Notes under the pieces: model-generated
What the model saw: the letters and a program-made list of their open reading frames with translations, nothing else
What the model was told of the DNA's origin: nothing
The model's database searches: none
Program-made: the position numbers and the translations under genes
Assembly (NCBI GenBank): GCA_036346205.1
Contig: JARFJB010001979.1
Span: 329,501 to 393,500, forward strand
Source of the DNA: Vesta saturnalis
Lineage: Eukaryota; Arthropoda; Insecta; Coleoptera; Lampyridae
Direction of reading: 5' to 3'
DNA length: 64,000 nucleotides
Shown here: positions 32,291 through 44,289 of the stretch, piece after piece
Position numbering within the stretch: the first letter of the stretch is position 1
Layout of the letters: every line of letters starts with the position of its first letter

Positions 32291-33889
32291 AAGATACCAG
32301 AGGGTCTTATCAGTAATTTCATCCAACACAAGAAATGAAAGAACTTGATTGTAATTATTATGTAATGACTTTATTTTTGTTGTTAATTTTTTGGAAATAA
32401 TAATTGATTGTTTATTAACGCCAACAACCTTGATATTAGTATTTTCTATTGGCAACCCTGGTTTTTTACAAAATTTTGCTGATATTAGATTTGACATACT
32501 ACCAGTATCCAAAAGTGCACGACACCTTATAGGATTATTTTTTGAATCAAATATGTATAGAACTGCAGTGGATAACAAGACACTAGCTATTTCTTTAGCA
32601 CGAGCACAATTTATCATGGATACTTCGGAATTCGTGTTGCTTAATGTAGTATCATTTGAAGTAGAATCAATATTTCGAGATTGTTCTTCAAAATGAAGTA
32701 AGGTATTATGCCTTTTACGACACTTTCTGGACGAATCTGTTACCCTACATTCGGAAGTATTATGACCTATGCGCAAACAATTAACACAAGCCTTAAGTTT
32801 CTTTATTTCGGCATACCTAGATTTAGTAGGCAATTTCAAGAAGCTTTCACAAACATAGACGTAATGAGATTCCTTGCAAAACATGCACTTGGGAGTACCC
32901 GAAGAACTAGAATTCACTAAGGAACAAGATTTATCTTCAGATTTTTTCGTATAATATTTATTTTGATATGTCCTTTTATCGAAGGATTTATTACTATGTA
33001 AAGATTCCAACAAGTCGCACCTATCCCTTAAAAACTTATTAAATTCGTCAATGGTAGGTTTAGTTTTGATTTTAACTGATTTTTCTTCCCATTCCTTTTT
33101 AGAATTTAGATCTAATTTTGTTGAAATTAAATATATTAATAGGCTTCCCCAACTATCAGTTGGTTCCCCAAGATTTTTAAGAGCTCTAATATTTTTAAAA
33201 TACTTATCCACTAATTTGCGAAAAGAAAATGCACAATCCTTTGAAACTGTTGGCAACTCGAAAAATGCCTTAATGTGAGTAAAACATATGAGACGCTCAT
33301 TTTCAAAGCGCTCTCGCAACAAATTCCACGCAATGGGATAATTATTACCGGTAACCGGTAATGATTGTAAAATGTCCGCAGCTGTGCCATGAAGTACGGA
33401 TTTGAGGTATACAAATTTTTGTACATTTGATAAAGTTGTATTGTCGTGTATAAGAACGTTAAATGTCTCTGAAAAGGATACCCAGTCTTCGTACTTTCCC
33501 GAAAAGTGAGGTAAATTTATGGACGGTAATTTGACATTGCCTTCTGCCATAGAAGTATTAGTGTTATTTGTTTGCACGACTGATGCATTGTTATTACTAT
33601 TTGTATTATTAATAATATCCCTTCCGCGAGTTATTAGGTCAAAATAAGAATTTTCAAAGAGGTCACGTTGTGCCACCTGATCGTCTGTATTATCTAAGAT
33701 TTCAATAGTAGATTGCACCTTATCGAATTCTGACCAAATATTTTCAATTCGTTCTAATCGCGTAGAAACGGCGGTAATACTAGAACTAGCCTCCAAATTA
33801 GTCAAAAAGGTAGCAAACCTGGTAAGGTGTCCCTTTAATTGCCCTCTCCGTGCAATTACCGACGTTAGATCTTGACCTTGATCAGTCAT
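32273..33889 (-). CDS. BEL/Pao Gag with protease domain
   Basis: 538 residues from MTDQGQDLTSVIARRGQLKG. A coiled N-terminal region is followed by the DUF1759-type Gag core (LPSINLPHFSGKYEDWVSF, IAWNLLRERFEN), then two zinc knuckles (CMFCKESHYVYVC and CVNCLRIGHNTSEC), which bind the genomic RNA. Near the end is the aspartic protease site RALLDTGSMSNLI. The frame breaks at about 32290 within the protease and continues in the pol frame, so in an intact element this would be a single polyprotein. The start Met at 33889 is about 825 bp from the 5' LTR. Confidence 0.92.
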   Translation of the reverse strand: MTDQGQDLTSVIARRGQLKGHLTRFATFLTNLEASSSITAVSTRLERIENIWSEFDKVQSTIEILDNTDDQVAQRDLFENSYFDLITRGRDIINNTNSNNNASVVQTNNTNTSMAEGNVKLPSINLPHFSGKYEDWVSFSETFNVLIHDNTTLSNVQKFVYLKSVLHGTAADILQSLPVTGNNYPIAWNLLRERFENERLICFTHIKAFFELPTVSKDCAFSFRKLVDKYFKNIRALKNLGEPTDSWGSLLIYLISTKLDLNSKKEWEEKSVKIKTKPTIDEFNKFLRDRCDLLESLHSNKSFDKRTYQNKYYTKKSEDKSCSLVNSSSSGTPKCMFCKESHYVYVCESFLKLPTKSRYAEIKKLKACVNCLRIGHNTSECRVTDSSRKCRKRHNTLLHFEEQSRNIDSTSNDTTLSNTNSEVSMINCARAKEIASVLLSTAVLYIFDSKNNPIRCRALLDTGSMSNLISAKFCKKPGLPIENTNIKVVGVNKQSIIISKKLTTKIKSLHNNYNQVLSFLVLDEITDKTLWYLLIKQR

Positions 33890-34714
33890 TGTACCTTAAT
33901 TTAGATGAAAATACTGCAAATAATAAAGGTTCGATGGGCGATTTGTAAACCCACAGTACTACGCAACCTATATGAAATCAATACCCAGTGCTGCTAAATT
34001 CCCAAACAAACCGCTAAACTTTACTAAAAAGTATGCTTTGGTTTAAATATAGAGAACAACCATAAATAAATGGAAAAATTGTGTTTAAATCTTAAGAGAC
34101 GCAGTGCTACTTAAAATATTTAATAAATAATAGCCAGACGCAATGCTAACTGCTACAATTTTATTTATTGTAATTACAAACGCAATGTTGTAAACAATGA
34201 TTAAAACCTCAGACACAGTGCTAAAGTTAGTAATTTAAGTTTGTGTAAAATAATGAATTTTGATGTTAAATAAACCAATACACACCTTAGCGTATGCAGG
34301 TATTATATAAACCATCAATTGGAGGGCATATAACAATATGTCAAGCACCACAAAAGACCAACTGTCTTACAAAATTGTAAGAACAGCAATTACTTTATTA
34401 AAGAAATAATAAAAGCACCAACGTATGTAAATATAAATACCCGCTTATAACAACGATACACATCGCTACACAGACATAATACGCATCAATCCATGCCCCA
34501 AAATAACCGAGGGCAACGATAAGGGAATAAAATAATAAAGTAAAGGATCTTACGCAATATATCGCCTACAGAGTGTGCATGCTGTTGTTGGTTCCCGCTC
34601 TCGCCTCCCTGACCACAATTGGCACGTCGGCGAAGATTACCGGTTATGGCGCTGATATTTTTCACAATTAATGGCTGATTTCGATCACTTTACTTGATCC
34701 GGCTCGAAGGACCA
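33890..34714 (-). other. BEL/Pao 5' leader with primer-binding site
   Basis: Untranslated leader between the 5' LTR and Gag. Directly at the LTR edge the minus strand reads TGGTCCTTCGAGCCGG, starting with the TGG that pairs with a tRNA CCA end. I do not assign the tRNA. No other gene is seen. Confidence 0.7.
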
Positions 34715-34910
34715 TGTTGAATATCGTCTCTTGATGTATACAAAAAAACAAGGTTTGATTTTACAATTTTTAATTTGAGAAACAGAACATTTTAATACAC
34801 ATTAAACTAATAAAACGATGCAATAACCATCCGTGTCTTAACCCTTAGCTGGTTTACTCCGCACTGAGTAATGCAATCCACTACACCGTAAAACGCGCAT
34901 AAGAGGGGGG
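34715..34910 (-). repeat. BEL/Pao 5' LTR
   Basis: 196 bp, two differences from the 3' LTR. It joins directly to the hAT transposase coding sequence at 34911. Confidence 0.93.
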
Positions 34911-36060
34911 AAAGGGCGCAACAACAGGGGTGTAGTCTTCTAAGTATCTAAAAATCAATGTAAGCTGATCGACATGGCCTTCATCTGGAGTTGAATCTAT
35001 AGATATGGAATAGTACTTTGACTCCTTGATACGAGAAACAATTTCATTAAAAACTCGTTTTCCAATTATTTGCACAACTTCTTCACAAATTGTTGATGAG
35101 AGATAGTTTGTATGACCACTTCCTCGGTTTCCATGTGTTTTTATATGATTCTTCAAAAATTCATCGTACTGTGCTACAAGCTCCAAAATTCCCAGATAAT
35201 TACCATTTGTTGGTGACCCAAGTGTTTCATTTTCACCTCTAAATGCCAAGCCCCTTTTACTGATGAAAACTATCACACTTATTAATCTGTTGAGAACTTC
35301 TCGCCAGTATTTAGCTAAGTCTTCTGCTTGTTGAGAAAGCTATTGATCGATACGACCAATTGTTTTACAGCGCCCTGCATAATCATAACAAAAGCATAAC
35401 CACGAACGTTTGATGGTCTCGCCGTTTCGACTTTTTCGCACAAAAAAAACTTGCTTAACACTTTCTTGTATAACCTTTCTCAGAACCTTTACCTGTATCA
35501 CATTGTTTAAAAGACTTGCTGTCGAATAAATAACCGTCATAGTTTTGAAGTTTTCCGGTATGCAATTTAATGCAATAGTCGATATCACCAAATGATAAAA
35601 CTTCCGGCCACTTTCCAATGTCATATTCCAAGCAAATATCTTTTTCAGGAACACAAATAGGTTCAGGATTAATTTCTAAACCTCCTAAATCCGTAGATCC
35701 TATAGTTGCTTTTGAAATCGCTGCTGGATTTTCTGTAACCTGAAAGTAAAATAATGATTATTACTTTTGTAGTTTTGTCAGTTTTTTTTAATACATCCGA
35801 TAGCTTGTACTATAACATTACTTAACATTTCGTTATCTCCGAAGAGTATGGGCTGGCTAGAGCTGGCGGTGGACGTTGAAGGTGTGTCTTCATCTAGGGC
35901 TACGCTGCTTAAAGTATCAGATGAATATGGCTTACACTTTACCATGTAGTCGGTCATACGGCGTGATTTAGCTAAAACTTCTTCATTCTTTTTCTCTTTT
36001 TCTTTTGCAATCTTTCTTTTTGCACTACCGCTTTTTATGCCGATTAATTTGTATTTTATG

Positions 36061-37750
36061 ACGATCCATTATGTTTTACTGAAAACCCACCAAAATAACA
36101 GTACCTATGACTTCCTAATAACAATAAAAAATAGAACACGATTGAAACTATAACGACAATGAGTACCTAGTAATAATTTCCACTGCGCAAAGAAAAAATT
36201 ATATACCTTTTGTACTTTTCGTTCACTACTACCACTACTACTCACAATTACCATAACAGATAACAAAGTGCAGCGTTGCGTTGGTGTCGTGGCGGCGGTG
36301 TGTCGGGTAGCGCAGTAGCGGTAGGGGTAGCATTCAAGTATCAATCTGATGAACTGTACTGTAGACTTAGACCAAATTGGGGACGAACATAAAGCATGGT
36401 TCATTAATTTAACTACAAAAATAATAAAGAAATTCAACTGAAAATTGACACAGGGTTCGGGATCCATGGTTAATGTTCTGCCCATAAATATTGTTGATCG
36501 TTCAGGGATTAAAGCGTCACATATAGCGAACTACAAAAACAAAATTAAATTCTTATGCAGGCGATAATTTAGACGTAATAGGTAGTTAGTTGTAAGTTGA
36601 CATGTTTTAAAAATAAGCAGGAACACGATTTAATATTTGATGTAAATTCAAATACAAATTTAATGCAATTTTGGGAATAAGAGAATTCCTCCTTAGAATT
36701 AAAATTAATTAAAAGATTGAATGCAGTAGATTCAATTGATGTTTTGGAATCGGCAAACGAGTTAATTATGAAATACGGACGAATGTTTTCGGGAATTAGT
36801 TGTATAAAAGGCGTATCACAGATCACACCACATTAAAATTGATATAAAAATGCAAAGGCGGTGATACATCAAACTAGAAGAGTTCCATATCTTCTTAACA
36901 GTTGTCGGAACGATTATTCCAAACAAGATCGCGATCGCGATCACCGATCGTTTTCCAAAAAACGAGCGCGATCGCAATCGTCGGTCATGTACAAAATGAT
37001 GATTGCATTTGAAAATTTACATCGCTCAACGCATGTCTTCTGTCACTAAGGATAAACGTATCTGCGGTAATCCAAGTATCGGTACCAGGTACCTAGTGTT
37101 TACAGCAGGAAGCATTTGGTTAAGAAGTTTCTTTGATGTCACCGTTTTACTGCTTGTGTGCTGTAGCGGTGTAGGAATTCTATTTACTTTCGGTTTCGGC
37201 TACAAATGCAAATGTGCAAAGAAATTTAGAAAACTTTTATAACCACCAAAATCTACTAAGATTAGGATTATTTTTAATTTATTTGCGTTTCCAAAACTTT
37301 ATTAAAGTTTTACAAATTAACTGGTTGGTGTTTATTTTTCCTTAAATAGGTACCTGATGCAGTTAATACTTAACACCGACCGATAATTTACTAAGTATTA
37401 CTAGTATTATTACAGACAATTACCTGCCACAATGTGAAAATTATTTCTTGACAAAAATTCTAAAAATTACTTTCAAGCAGTAAATTTACATCTTTTGGAT
37501 GTCAAATAAAACAGCCTCAGAGATTGAATGCTAACGTTGCGTTTAAGCAGTCCTGCACTGACCGTTGTAGTTAAGTCCTAAATAAATAAACTAAATTATA
37601 AGCTCCTTTTCCTTTAATCTCTAATATACAAACGTAACCATGACTACCACATTTTCCAATATATATTTGACTTGAATTGAAGTTCAACGATCTTAAAAAT
37701 TGTAAATATATATTTTTCACTTTTTTATTATATTTTGTAATTTGTGGCGC
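36061..37750. other. hAT 5' non-coding region
   Basis: No supported gene. A cluster of GATCGCGATCG motifs lies at about 36925-36990. Some short frames (36105-36485, 36569-36826, 37003-37242) lack recognisable motifs. By position this is the 5' region of the hAT 27051-37815. Confidence 0.45.
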
Positions 37751-37815
37751 GGGCCACTTTGTGGCGCGGGCCCCTAGGCGCGCGCCTATGTAGCCTATGC
37801 TTAAATCCGGCCCTG

Positions 37816-40310
37816 CTTTTAAAATTAAAGAATAATTCTACTACGTTCTCTAAAAATGAGAATGAGTTAGGACCAGTCCGACGGGTAGAAATACACCCCC
37901 GAACTCAAAAATAATTAATTTTGCAATGAACACGATGAGATCCCAACTTGATAATTGGTTTTAAAATTAAGGAATAATCCGTGCTACGTTCTCTAAAAAT
38001 CAGAATGAGTTAGGAGCAGTCTGAAGGGTAGAAATACACCCCCGAACCCAAAAATAATTAATTTTGCAATGAACACGATGAGATCCCAACTTGAAAATTG
38101 CTTTTAAAATTTAGGAATAATGCGTACTACGTTCTCTACAAATCAGAATGAGTTAGGACCAGTCTGAAGGGTAGAAATACACCCCCGAACCCAAAAATAA
38201 TTAATTTTGCAATGAACACGATGAGATCCCAACTTGAAAATAGCTTTTAAAATTAAAGAATAATTCGTACTACGTTCTCTAAAAATCAGAATGAGTTAGG
38301 AGCAGTCTGAAGGGTAGAAATTCACCCCCGAACCCAAAAATAATTAATTTTGCGATGAACACGATGAGATCCCAACTTGAAAATTGGTTTTAAAATTAAG
38401 GAATAATTCGTGCTACGTTCTCTAAAAATCAGAATGAGTTAGGACCAGTCTGAAGGGTAGAAATACACCCCCGAACCCAAAAATAATTAATTTTGCAATG
38501 AACACGATGAGATCCCAACTTGAAAATAGCTTTTAAAATTAAAGAATAATTCGTACTACGTTCTCTAAAAATCGGAATGAGTTAGGACCAGTCCGAAGGG
38601 TAGAAATACACCTCCGGACCCAAAAATAATTAATTTTGCAATGAACACGATGAGATCCCAACTTGAAAATTGCTTTTAAAATTAAGGAATAATTCGTGCT
38701 ACGTTCTCTAAAAATCAGAATGAGTTAGGACCAGTCTGAAGGGTAGAAATACACCCCCGAACCCAAAAATAATTAATTTTGCAATGAACACGATGAGATC
38801 CCAACTTGAAAATAGCTTTTAAAATTAAAGAATAATTCGTACTACGTTCTCTAAAAATCAGAATGAGTTAGGAGCAGTCTGAAGGGTAGAAATACACCCC
38901 CGAACCCAAAAATAATTAATTTTGCAATGAACACGATGAGATCCCAACTTGAAAATAGCTTTTAAAATTAAAGAATAATTCGTGCTACGTTCTCTAAAAA
39001 TCAGAATGAGTTAGGAGCAGTCTGAAGGGTAGAAATTCACCCCCGAACCCAAAAATAATTAATTTTGCGATGAACACGATGAGATCCCAACTTGAAAATT
39101 GGTTTTAAAATTAAGGAATAATTCGTGCTACGTTCTCTAAAAATCAGAATGAGTTAGGACCAGTCTGAAGGGTAGAAATACACCCCCGAACCCAAAATAA
39201 TTAATTTTGCAATGAACACGATGAGATCCCAACTTGAAAATAGCTTTTAAAATTAAATAATGATTCGTACTACGTTCTCTAAAAATCGGAATGAGTTAGG
39301 ACCAGTCCGAAGGGTAGAAATACACCCCCGAACCCAAAAATAATTAATTTTGCAATGAACACGATGAGATCCCAACTTGAAAATTGCTTTTAAAATTAAG
39401 GAATAATTCGTGCTACGTTCTCTAAAAATCAGAATGAGTTAGGACCAGTCTGAAGGGTAGAAATACACCCCCGAACCCAAAAATAATTAATTTTCCAATG
39501 AACACGATGAGATCCCAACTTGAAAATAGCTTTTAAAATTAAAGAATAATTCGTGCTACGTTCTCTAAAAATCAGAATGAGTTAGGAGCAGTCTGAAGGG
39601 TAGAAATTCACCCCCGAACCCAAAAATAATTAATTTTGCGATGAACACGATGAGATCCCAACTTGAAAATTGGTTTTAAAATTAAGGAATAATTCGTGCT
39701 ACGTTCTCTAAAAATCAGAATGAGTTAGGTGTAGTCTGAAGGGTAGAAATACACCCCCGAACCCAAAAATAATTAATTTTGCAATGAACACGATGAGACC
39801 CCAACTTGAAGATTGGTTTTAAAATTAAGGAATAATTTGTTACGTTCTCTAAAAATCGGAATGAGTTAGACCAGTCTGAAGGGTAGAAATACACCCCCGA
39901 ACCCAAAAATAATTAATTTTGCAATGAACACGATGAGATCCCAACTTGAAAATTGCTTTTAAAATTAAAGAATAATTCGTGCTACGTTCTCTAAAAATCA
40001 AAATGAGTTAGGACCAGTCTGAAGGGTAGAAATACACCCCCGAACCCAAAAATAATTAATTTTGCAATGAACACGATGAGATCCCAACTTGAAGATTGGT
40101 TTTAAAATTAAGGAATAATTCGTGCTACGTTCTCTAAAAATCAGAATGAGTTGGGCCCAGTCCGAAGGGTAGAAATACACCCCCGAACCCAAAAATTATT
40201 AATTTTGCAATGAACGCGATGAGATCCCAACTAGAAAATAGCTTTTAAAGTTGAAGAATAATTCGTGCCTCGATTCCTAAAAATCAAAAGGATTTAGGAC
40301 CAGTCTGAGG
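37816..40310 (+). repeat. Foldback left-arm tandem array, ~17 units of 143 bp
   Basis: Near-identical 143-bp units: GAGTTAGG recurs at 37864, 38007, 38150 and onward. Variants show higher-order structure. The GAAATTCACC form occurs near 38318, 39034 and 39604, four to five units apart, always with GGAGCAGTCTG and GCGATGAACACG; units with ATAGC and TTGGTTTT alternate. The last units before 40310 are more diverged. Open frames in the array are by-products of the unit. Confidence 0.93.
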
Positions 40311-41141
40311 GGCAGAACTATCTTCAGATCTTCAAACTGTCAAATATATGAAAGACTGGCTGGAAAGACTTACAGTATAAAGGAAAGTTGATCCTTGGTA
40401 TCATAAAAATACATAAACGTTATAGTTATATTAGGCTTTAATTTTGTTTACATTGTAAGTAATTACCAGTTTTTTGTATGTTTGATGCTAATTTCTATAA
40501 TGATTCGGAGTCCGAAGATGATAAGTATGTCCAAACTAGTAAACATTTGTTAAATATTCATAATTATACCTTGTGGCGAATATTTTTGATTGCTTGATGA
40601 CTGCAACCCCATTTTGAGTTATTTCCACTATGGAGGTTAATTTATGTTTATATGTATGCTTTGTTTAAAACGTTTATGACCATCTTATCCATCGTATCTG
40701 GATTTTGTTTCTATTTTAGAGAAAGAAATTATTTCGAGCCTAGAATGGTATGAAATTGTTCAATTTTGTTTTTGAATTGTAAATAAATAACTACACAGCA
40801 CAATACCTGAATTGGAGTAATATATTTTTAATCACATAAATCCGACATTTTTTATCCGCCATTTTGGATTTATCAATTTTGACAAGTGATTTATACTTAG
40901 GGATCTTAAAAACTCCCAATACCCGTCTTTCAAAAAAATCGGTTGGCAAATTAAAAAATGCACAATTTTGCACTTTCAGTTTTCAATTATTTTTTTAAAA
41001 GTGCCTTTTTGTTGATAACTTTAATGATTAACTCGCCCATAGGCACACAATCAGAGACGAAATTTTTGTGAAAATTAAAACCGATTATATAGCTTTCTCT
41101 TTATACGTACGTATATGAGAAAGCAATACAGATAAATATAA
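40311..41141. other. Foldback internal non-coding segment
   Basis: AT-rich sequence between the array and the next hAT. A short plus-strand reading near 40320-40378 (LQTVKYMKDWLERLTV) has no clear family. No other gene was seen. Confidence 0.4.
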
Positions 41142-41323
41142 GGCAAGTGCAAGGGCGTAACCAGGATTTATAACAGGGGGGGGGGGGGGGGCAAACCATG
41201 GTCCATGGTCGTTCAAAATGTAAAATTTTAGGATAAAAAGAAAAGGCAAATGAAAACAAAACTTTGAGATTTTAATTATACTTAAATTAAACTAATAACA
41301 TTTTTCTTGGGTTTAAACTAAAT

Positions 41324-44279
41324 TTATCCAAAACTTTCTTCACCTATGCAGTCCTGATTTTCCTTCAAAAATGTTCGATGCACACTCATCAAACACAACC
41401 CAGTGAGTCTGCCATCACCCATTGTACTCCTGAGCCAGGTTTTTGCCCTTCGCAGGGTACTGAACGATCTTTCCACGGTAGCAGTAGTGGATGGGAAAGC
41501 ACTTAATATTAGCAGTGCGTGCCTTGTTGCAGGGAAAAAAACATTAGCTTCCTGCAAAAGTCCAGCCACTTCAATGTCCTTTAATTTGTCTTCTGCTAAA
41601 TTCTTTTTCTTCCACATATTGTACCACAAATCTAATTCTGCAGAGACATCACCCAACTTATAAAATTCCATGAAAGATTCTGCATTATTTTTGAAATCTT
41701 TTGAAGCCATTTTGAGCATGCTTGAAGGATGAAGATGAGTTAAAGCAAAAGCAGGTATATTTTCGTTGGAGAATCTAGCATCCAAAGACGAAGCTAAAGA
41801 ATCAAGATAGGGGATGATTATTGACCGCTTCCAGTATTCAACTGCAGGCTCAGATGGTGGATTACTTCTGTGTACTTGCTTTTGAGTGACTCGTGGTACT
41901 AACAACTCAACCCCTACTTTCTCTGCGATATCAAGTGATTTTTTAAATAATTCATAAGAAACATTTTCGACATCTTGTCGATCTTCTTTGATTACATCTA
42001 GGATATCATCAATATGTTTCTTCACCATAACCAAATTCATACTTTTACCTTGTAAAACGTTTACAACGAGTTCCAACATTGCAGAGTATCTTGCAATTAT
42101 GTTTAAGCCTAAGATGAATATTGGTTTAGTAACTGCATAGGGCAATTGGTAGGCAGATTTTCTTGTTGCATAGTTTCCTTCGACAGATAGATGTTCTAGT
42201 GCTTTAACAGTGTCAGTGAAGCTTTCTGAAAATTTTTCTGAAATTTTTTATGCTCTTATATTTTTCCGACCATCTGGTCTCACAAAGCCTTGAAAGATTT
42301 GGACCCGATTTCCTACGGGCTTGCGATTCACGAAAGAAGGTTATTGTGTCTTTAACCGTTGCAATTGTGTTTCTTATTTCTGGTAGCTTGCTAGTATCAT
42401 TGACCACAAGATTTAGTCTGTGGCTGGAGCAATGGAAAAATAAAGATTTAGCGTACTTTTTTTTAAGAATGGCCTGTACACCACCTTCTTTGCCGGCCAT
42501 CGTGGAACACCCGTCAAATCCGAATCCCATACAATTATCGGCGGAAAAATTATTATCTTCTAAAAAACTTTGAATTGCGCTAGCGATTGTAGAAGCATCT
42601 TGACATTTTAACTCAATGTAGCCTACAAATTCCTCCCTGATTATTGTTTGGCTTTCATCATAGAACCTTAATCCAATAGAAAGCTGCTCTTTTTCAGCGA
42701 TATCTGCTGTTTCATCAGCCATTACAGCATAAGCTTTTGCCCGTTTACAGTCTTCGATTATTTTTTCTTTGATCTCATTTTGAATTGTTGGTGAGGTATA
42801 AACTGCGTTTTTTTGACATTTATCCAAGTGGCTCTTTAGCTTCTCATCACCAGAGTCAATCCTCAAATTTAAAAGATCAAAGAAAACTCCCTCATTTCCT
42901 TGTTTTCCTCTAAGCGGCAAATCATGAATTCCACAAAATATTATGCATGAAATAATTGCTGACAATATTTGTTTATTTTCTTCAATCGTCTTATGGTGCC
43001 CTATTTGCAACTGGACATCAACAGGAGCATTTTCAAGAAATGCTTTTGCAGCAGCTGTTGAAGATTTGTGGTAATGGCTGCCAACGTGCTTTCTACAATC
43101 TTCATGTATATCCTTAAACTTCATGTAAGGCCTTAACATAAATGACCCCAAAACTCCTTTAACTGTAGCAATTCTTGGCGGAAATAAAACACAATACAAA
43201 CATAGAGCACCTTTCAAACGACTTGAGTACACCAGCCATGGAGTATATTGATCTAACCAGCGATGGTTAAATTTTCTTGTCAAGTGAATGGCATCAGAAG
43301 CAAAATCGTAATTGGATGATGGAACCCAAGGGTTTGTCAACAATTCCTTCTTTTTTTCAGAAGTCAAGTTATTGGCACAACTAACATAACGACCAATGTC
43401 ATTTTCATGGTAGCCATCGCGTTCTTCAGTTTGTTTAGAGGTCCCAGTTCCAGAGACAGCTTCATGTAGATTTGAAGAACTACTTGAGCCTCCTTCAAAA
43501 ATAGATTCCGATTTTGATGGTCCGACCATTTTATTTTCATCTTCATCACAATCATTGCTTCCACTTCCACTACTGTCATCATGAACTTTTTTCCGTTTTA
43601 GAGATTTTTGACCTAAAAGTAATAACCTAATATCATTCTTGTTCTTAGTCCCTAGTATAAAAATTAGTATAAAACAAAACTGCCATGTGATGATAGCTTA
43701 TAATGTGGATATACTATATCCGATGTTAATATTTTTTCTCTAGATTAAAAACACAAAATGAAATTAATAGCACGTATAAAGTGCTGTTTGATCTTTAATA
43801 CGTGAAAATTTCAAGTTTTTATATTTAGTCCCATTTGAGATATCAGCTGTCAAAATCGGTGCATTATTGTAATTTTTTTTATAATTAGAAGGAAAAAAAG
43901 TCGGCATCATAATAATGAAAAATATATAAAATTATATTAATAATGCACAGAATCTTTTGCCAAAGTTAATAAAAATTGTTTCACAAAGATACAAGCAAAG
44001 AGTAAAGAGCAATTGGCAATTTTGTAAAGGGCTGCAATTGAATTTTTTTCCAAACGTTGCGATACAAATAATTTTGAACAAACATTAACATCGGATATAA
44101 CATATCTACATTATAAGCTATCATTACATGGTAGTTTTGTTTTATTTGGTGCTGGTCGAGCAACCAATTTTCAAATTTTTGGACCATTTCTAATGGAATG
44201 ACTAAAGTTTTAATTAAAAATTTAATTTTCTACTGAAATTATTTAACTTACCTTTTTGTAACCAATTTCTTATATCCAT
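41324..44279 (-). pseudogene. hAT (DUF4371/ZMYM-like) transposase, two exons, one frameshift
   Basis: Exon 1 (44279-44252) encodes MDIRNWLQK and ends at a good donor (G|GTAAGT). Exon 2 starts at 43612 after TTTTAG and continues in frame with GQKSLKRKKVHDD. The frame 43529-42213 holds the TTF zinc finger (FNHRWLDQYTPWLVYS, GALCLYC), the IIFCGIHDLPLRGKQGNEG motif, catalytic-domain blocks (YAVMADETADIAEKEQLSIG, GFGFDGCSTMAGKEGG, FFHCSSHRLNLVVND) and TRWSEKY. One frameshift lies between 42213 and 42145. Then 42145-41324 covers the helical insert and the hATC domain (FPSTTATVERSFSTLRRAKT). Exact TSD, a spliced start and a single visible lesion suggest a recently active family. Confidence 0.92.
43655..44165. 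mobile_element. Inverted-repeat (MITE-like) insertion in the hAT intron
   Basis: About 80 bp near 43665-43740 (AAACAAAACTGCCATGTGAT, GATAGCTTATAATGTGG) recurs inverted at about 44080-44155 (TACATTATAAGCTATC, CATGGTAGTTTTGTTT). There is no coding sequence. Exact borders and TSD are unclear. Confidence 0.6.
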
Positions 44280-44289
44280 ATTGTCCTTT

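Larger units (their letters stand above)
28817..34910 (-). mobile_element. BEL/Pao LTR retrotransposon
   Basis: The two 196-bp LTRs (28817-29012 and 34715-34910) differ at only two positions. Transcription runs on the minus strand, so the right LTR is 5'. The primer site starts at the LTR edge (complement of CCA at 34712-34714). The flanks ACAGG and AAAGG agree at 4 of 5 positions, a possible 5-bp duplication. One gag-protease-RT-RNaseH-integrase frame fills 33889-28983 with one frameshift. The element sits inside the hAT transposase. Confidence 0.93.
27400..36060 (-). pseudogene. hAT (DUF4371) transposase, split by BEL/Pao
   Basis: Read from the right: a lysine-rich N-terminus (about 36060-35810), a probable small intron, then a TTF-like segment (DICLEYDIGKWPE, NGETIKRSWL) with a frameshift near 35500. 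Positions 35276-34911 hold the RNase H-like start (FNEIVSRIKESKYYSISIDS, LTLIFRYLED). The BEL element interrupts there. Reading resumes at 28810 with VERFLTF and RGQSYDNASSMSGKYNGLQ, then CAIHSLNLVVQAA and KRTTATRWSCRTDA. After an in-frame TAA near 28055 it continues to 27596, and a last frame 27606-27400 carries the hATC motif NSSAERSFSKLKLIKNRLR. It is a clear family member, with one insertion, one stop and at least two frameshifts. Confidence 0.88.
27051..37815 (-). mobile_element. hAT transposon with exact 8-bp TSD, carrying a BEL/Pao insertion
   Basis: The ends CAGTGCCGGATTTAGG and (inverted) CAGGGCCGGATTTAAG, both followed inward by GGCGCGGGCCCC-like stretches, are typical hAT termini. 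CTTTTAAA flanks both sides (27043-27050, 37816-37823) inside the satellite unit. The element is 10.77 kb, of which 6.1 kb is a BEL element at 28817-34910; its own length is about 4.7 kb. It encodes one minus-strand DUF4371-type transposase, now broken. Confidence 0.93.

Noticed and set aside
29017..33426. Many short plus-strand frames opposite the BEL gag-pol
   Set aside because: Antisense shadows of a long, clearly recognised polyprotein.
28810..34921. CAACAGG on both sides of the BEL as a 7-bp duplication
   Set aside because: On the right it lies about 11 bp away from the LTR edge. The adjacent ACAGG/AAAGG pair is a better, though imperfect, candidate.
39715..40192. Open frames in the 143-bp array, also seen inverted at 60251-60478
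   Set aside because: They encode the same repeated peptide because the unit is repeated; they are satellite by-products.
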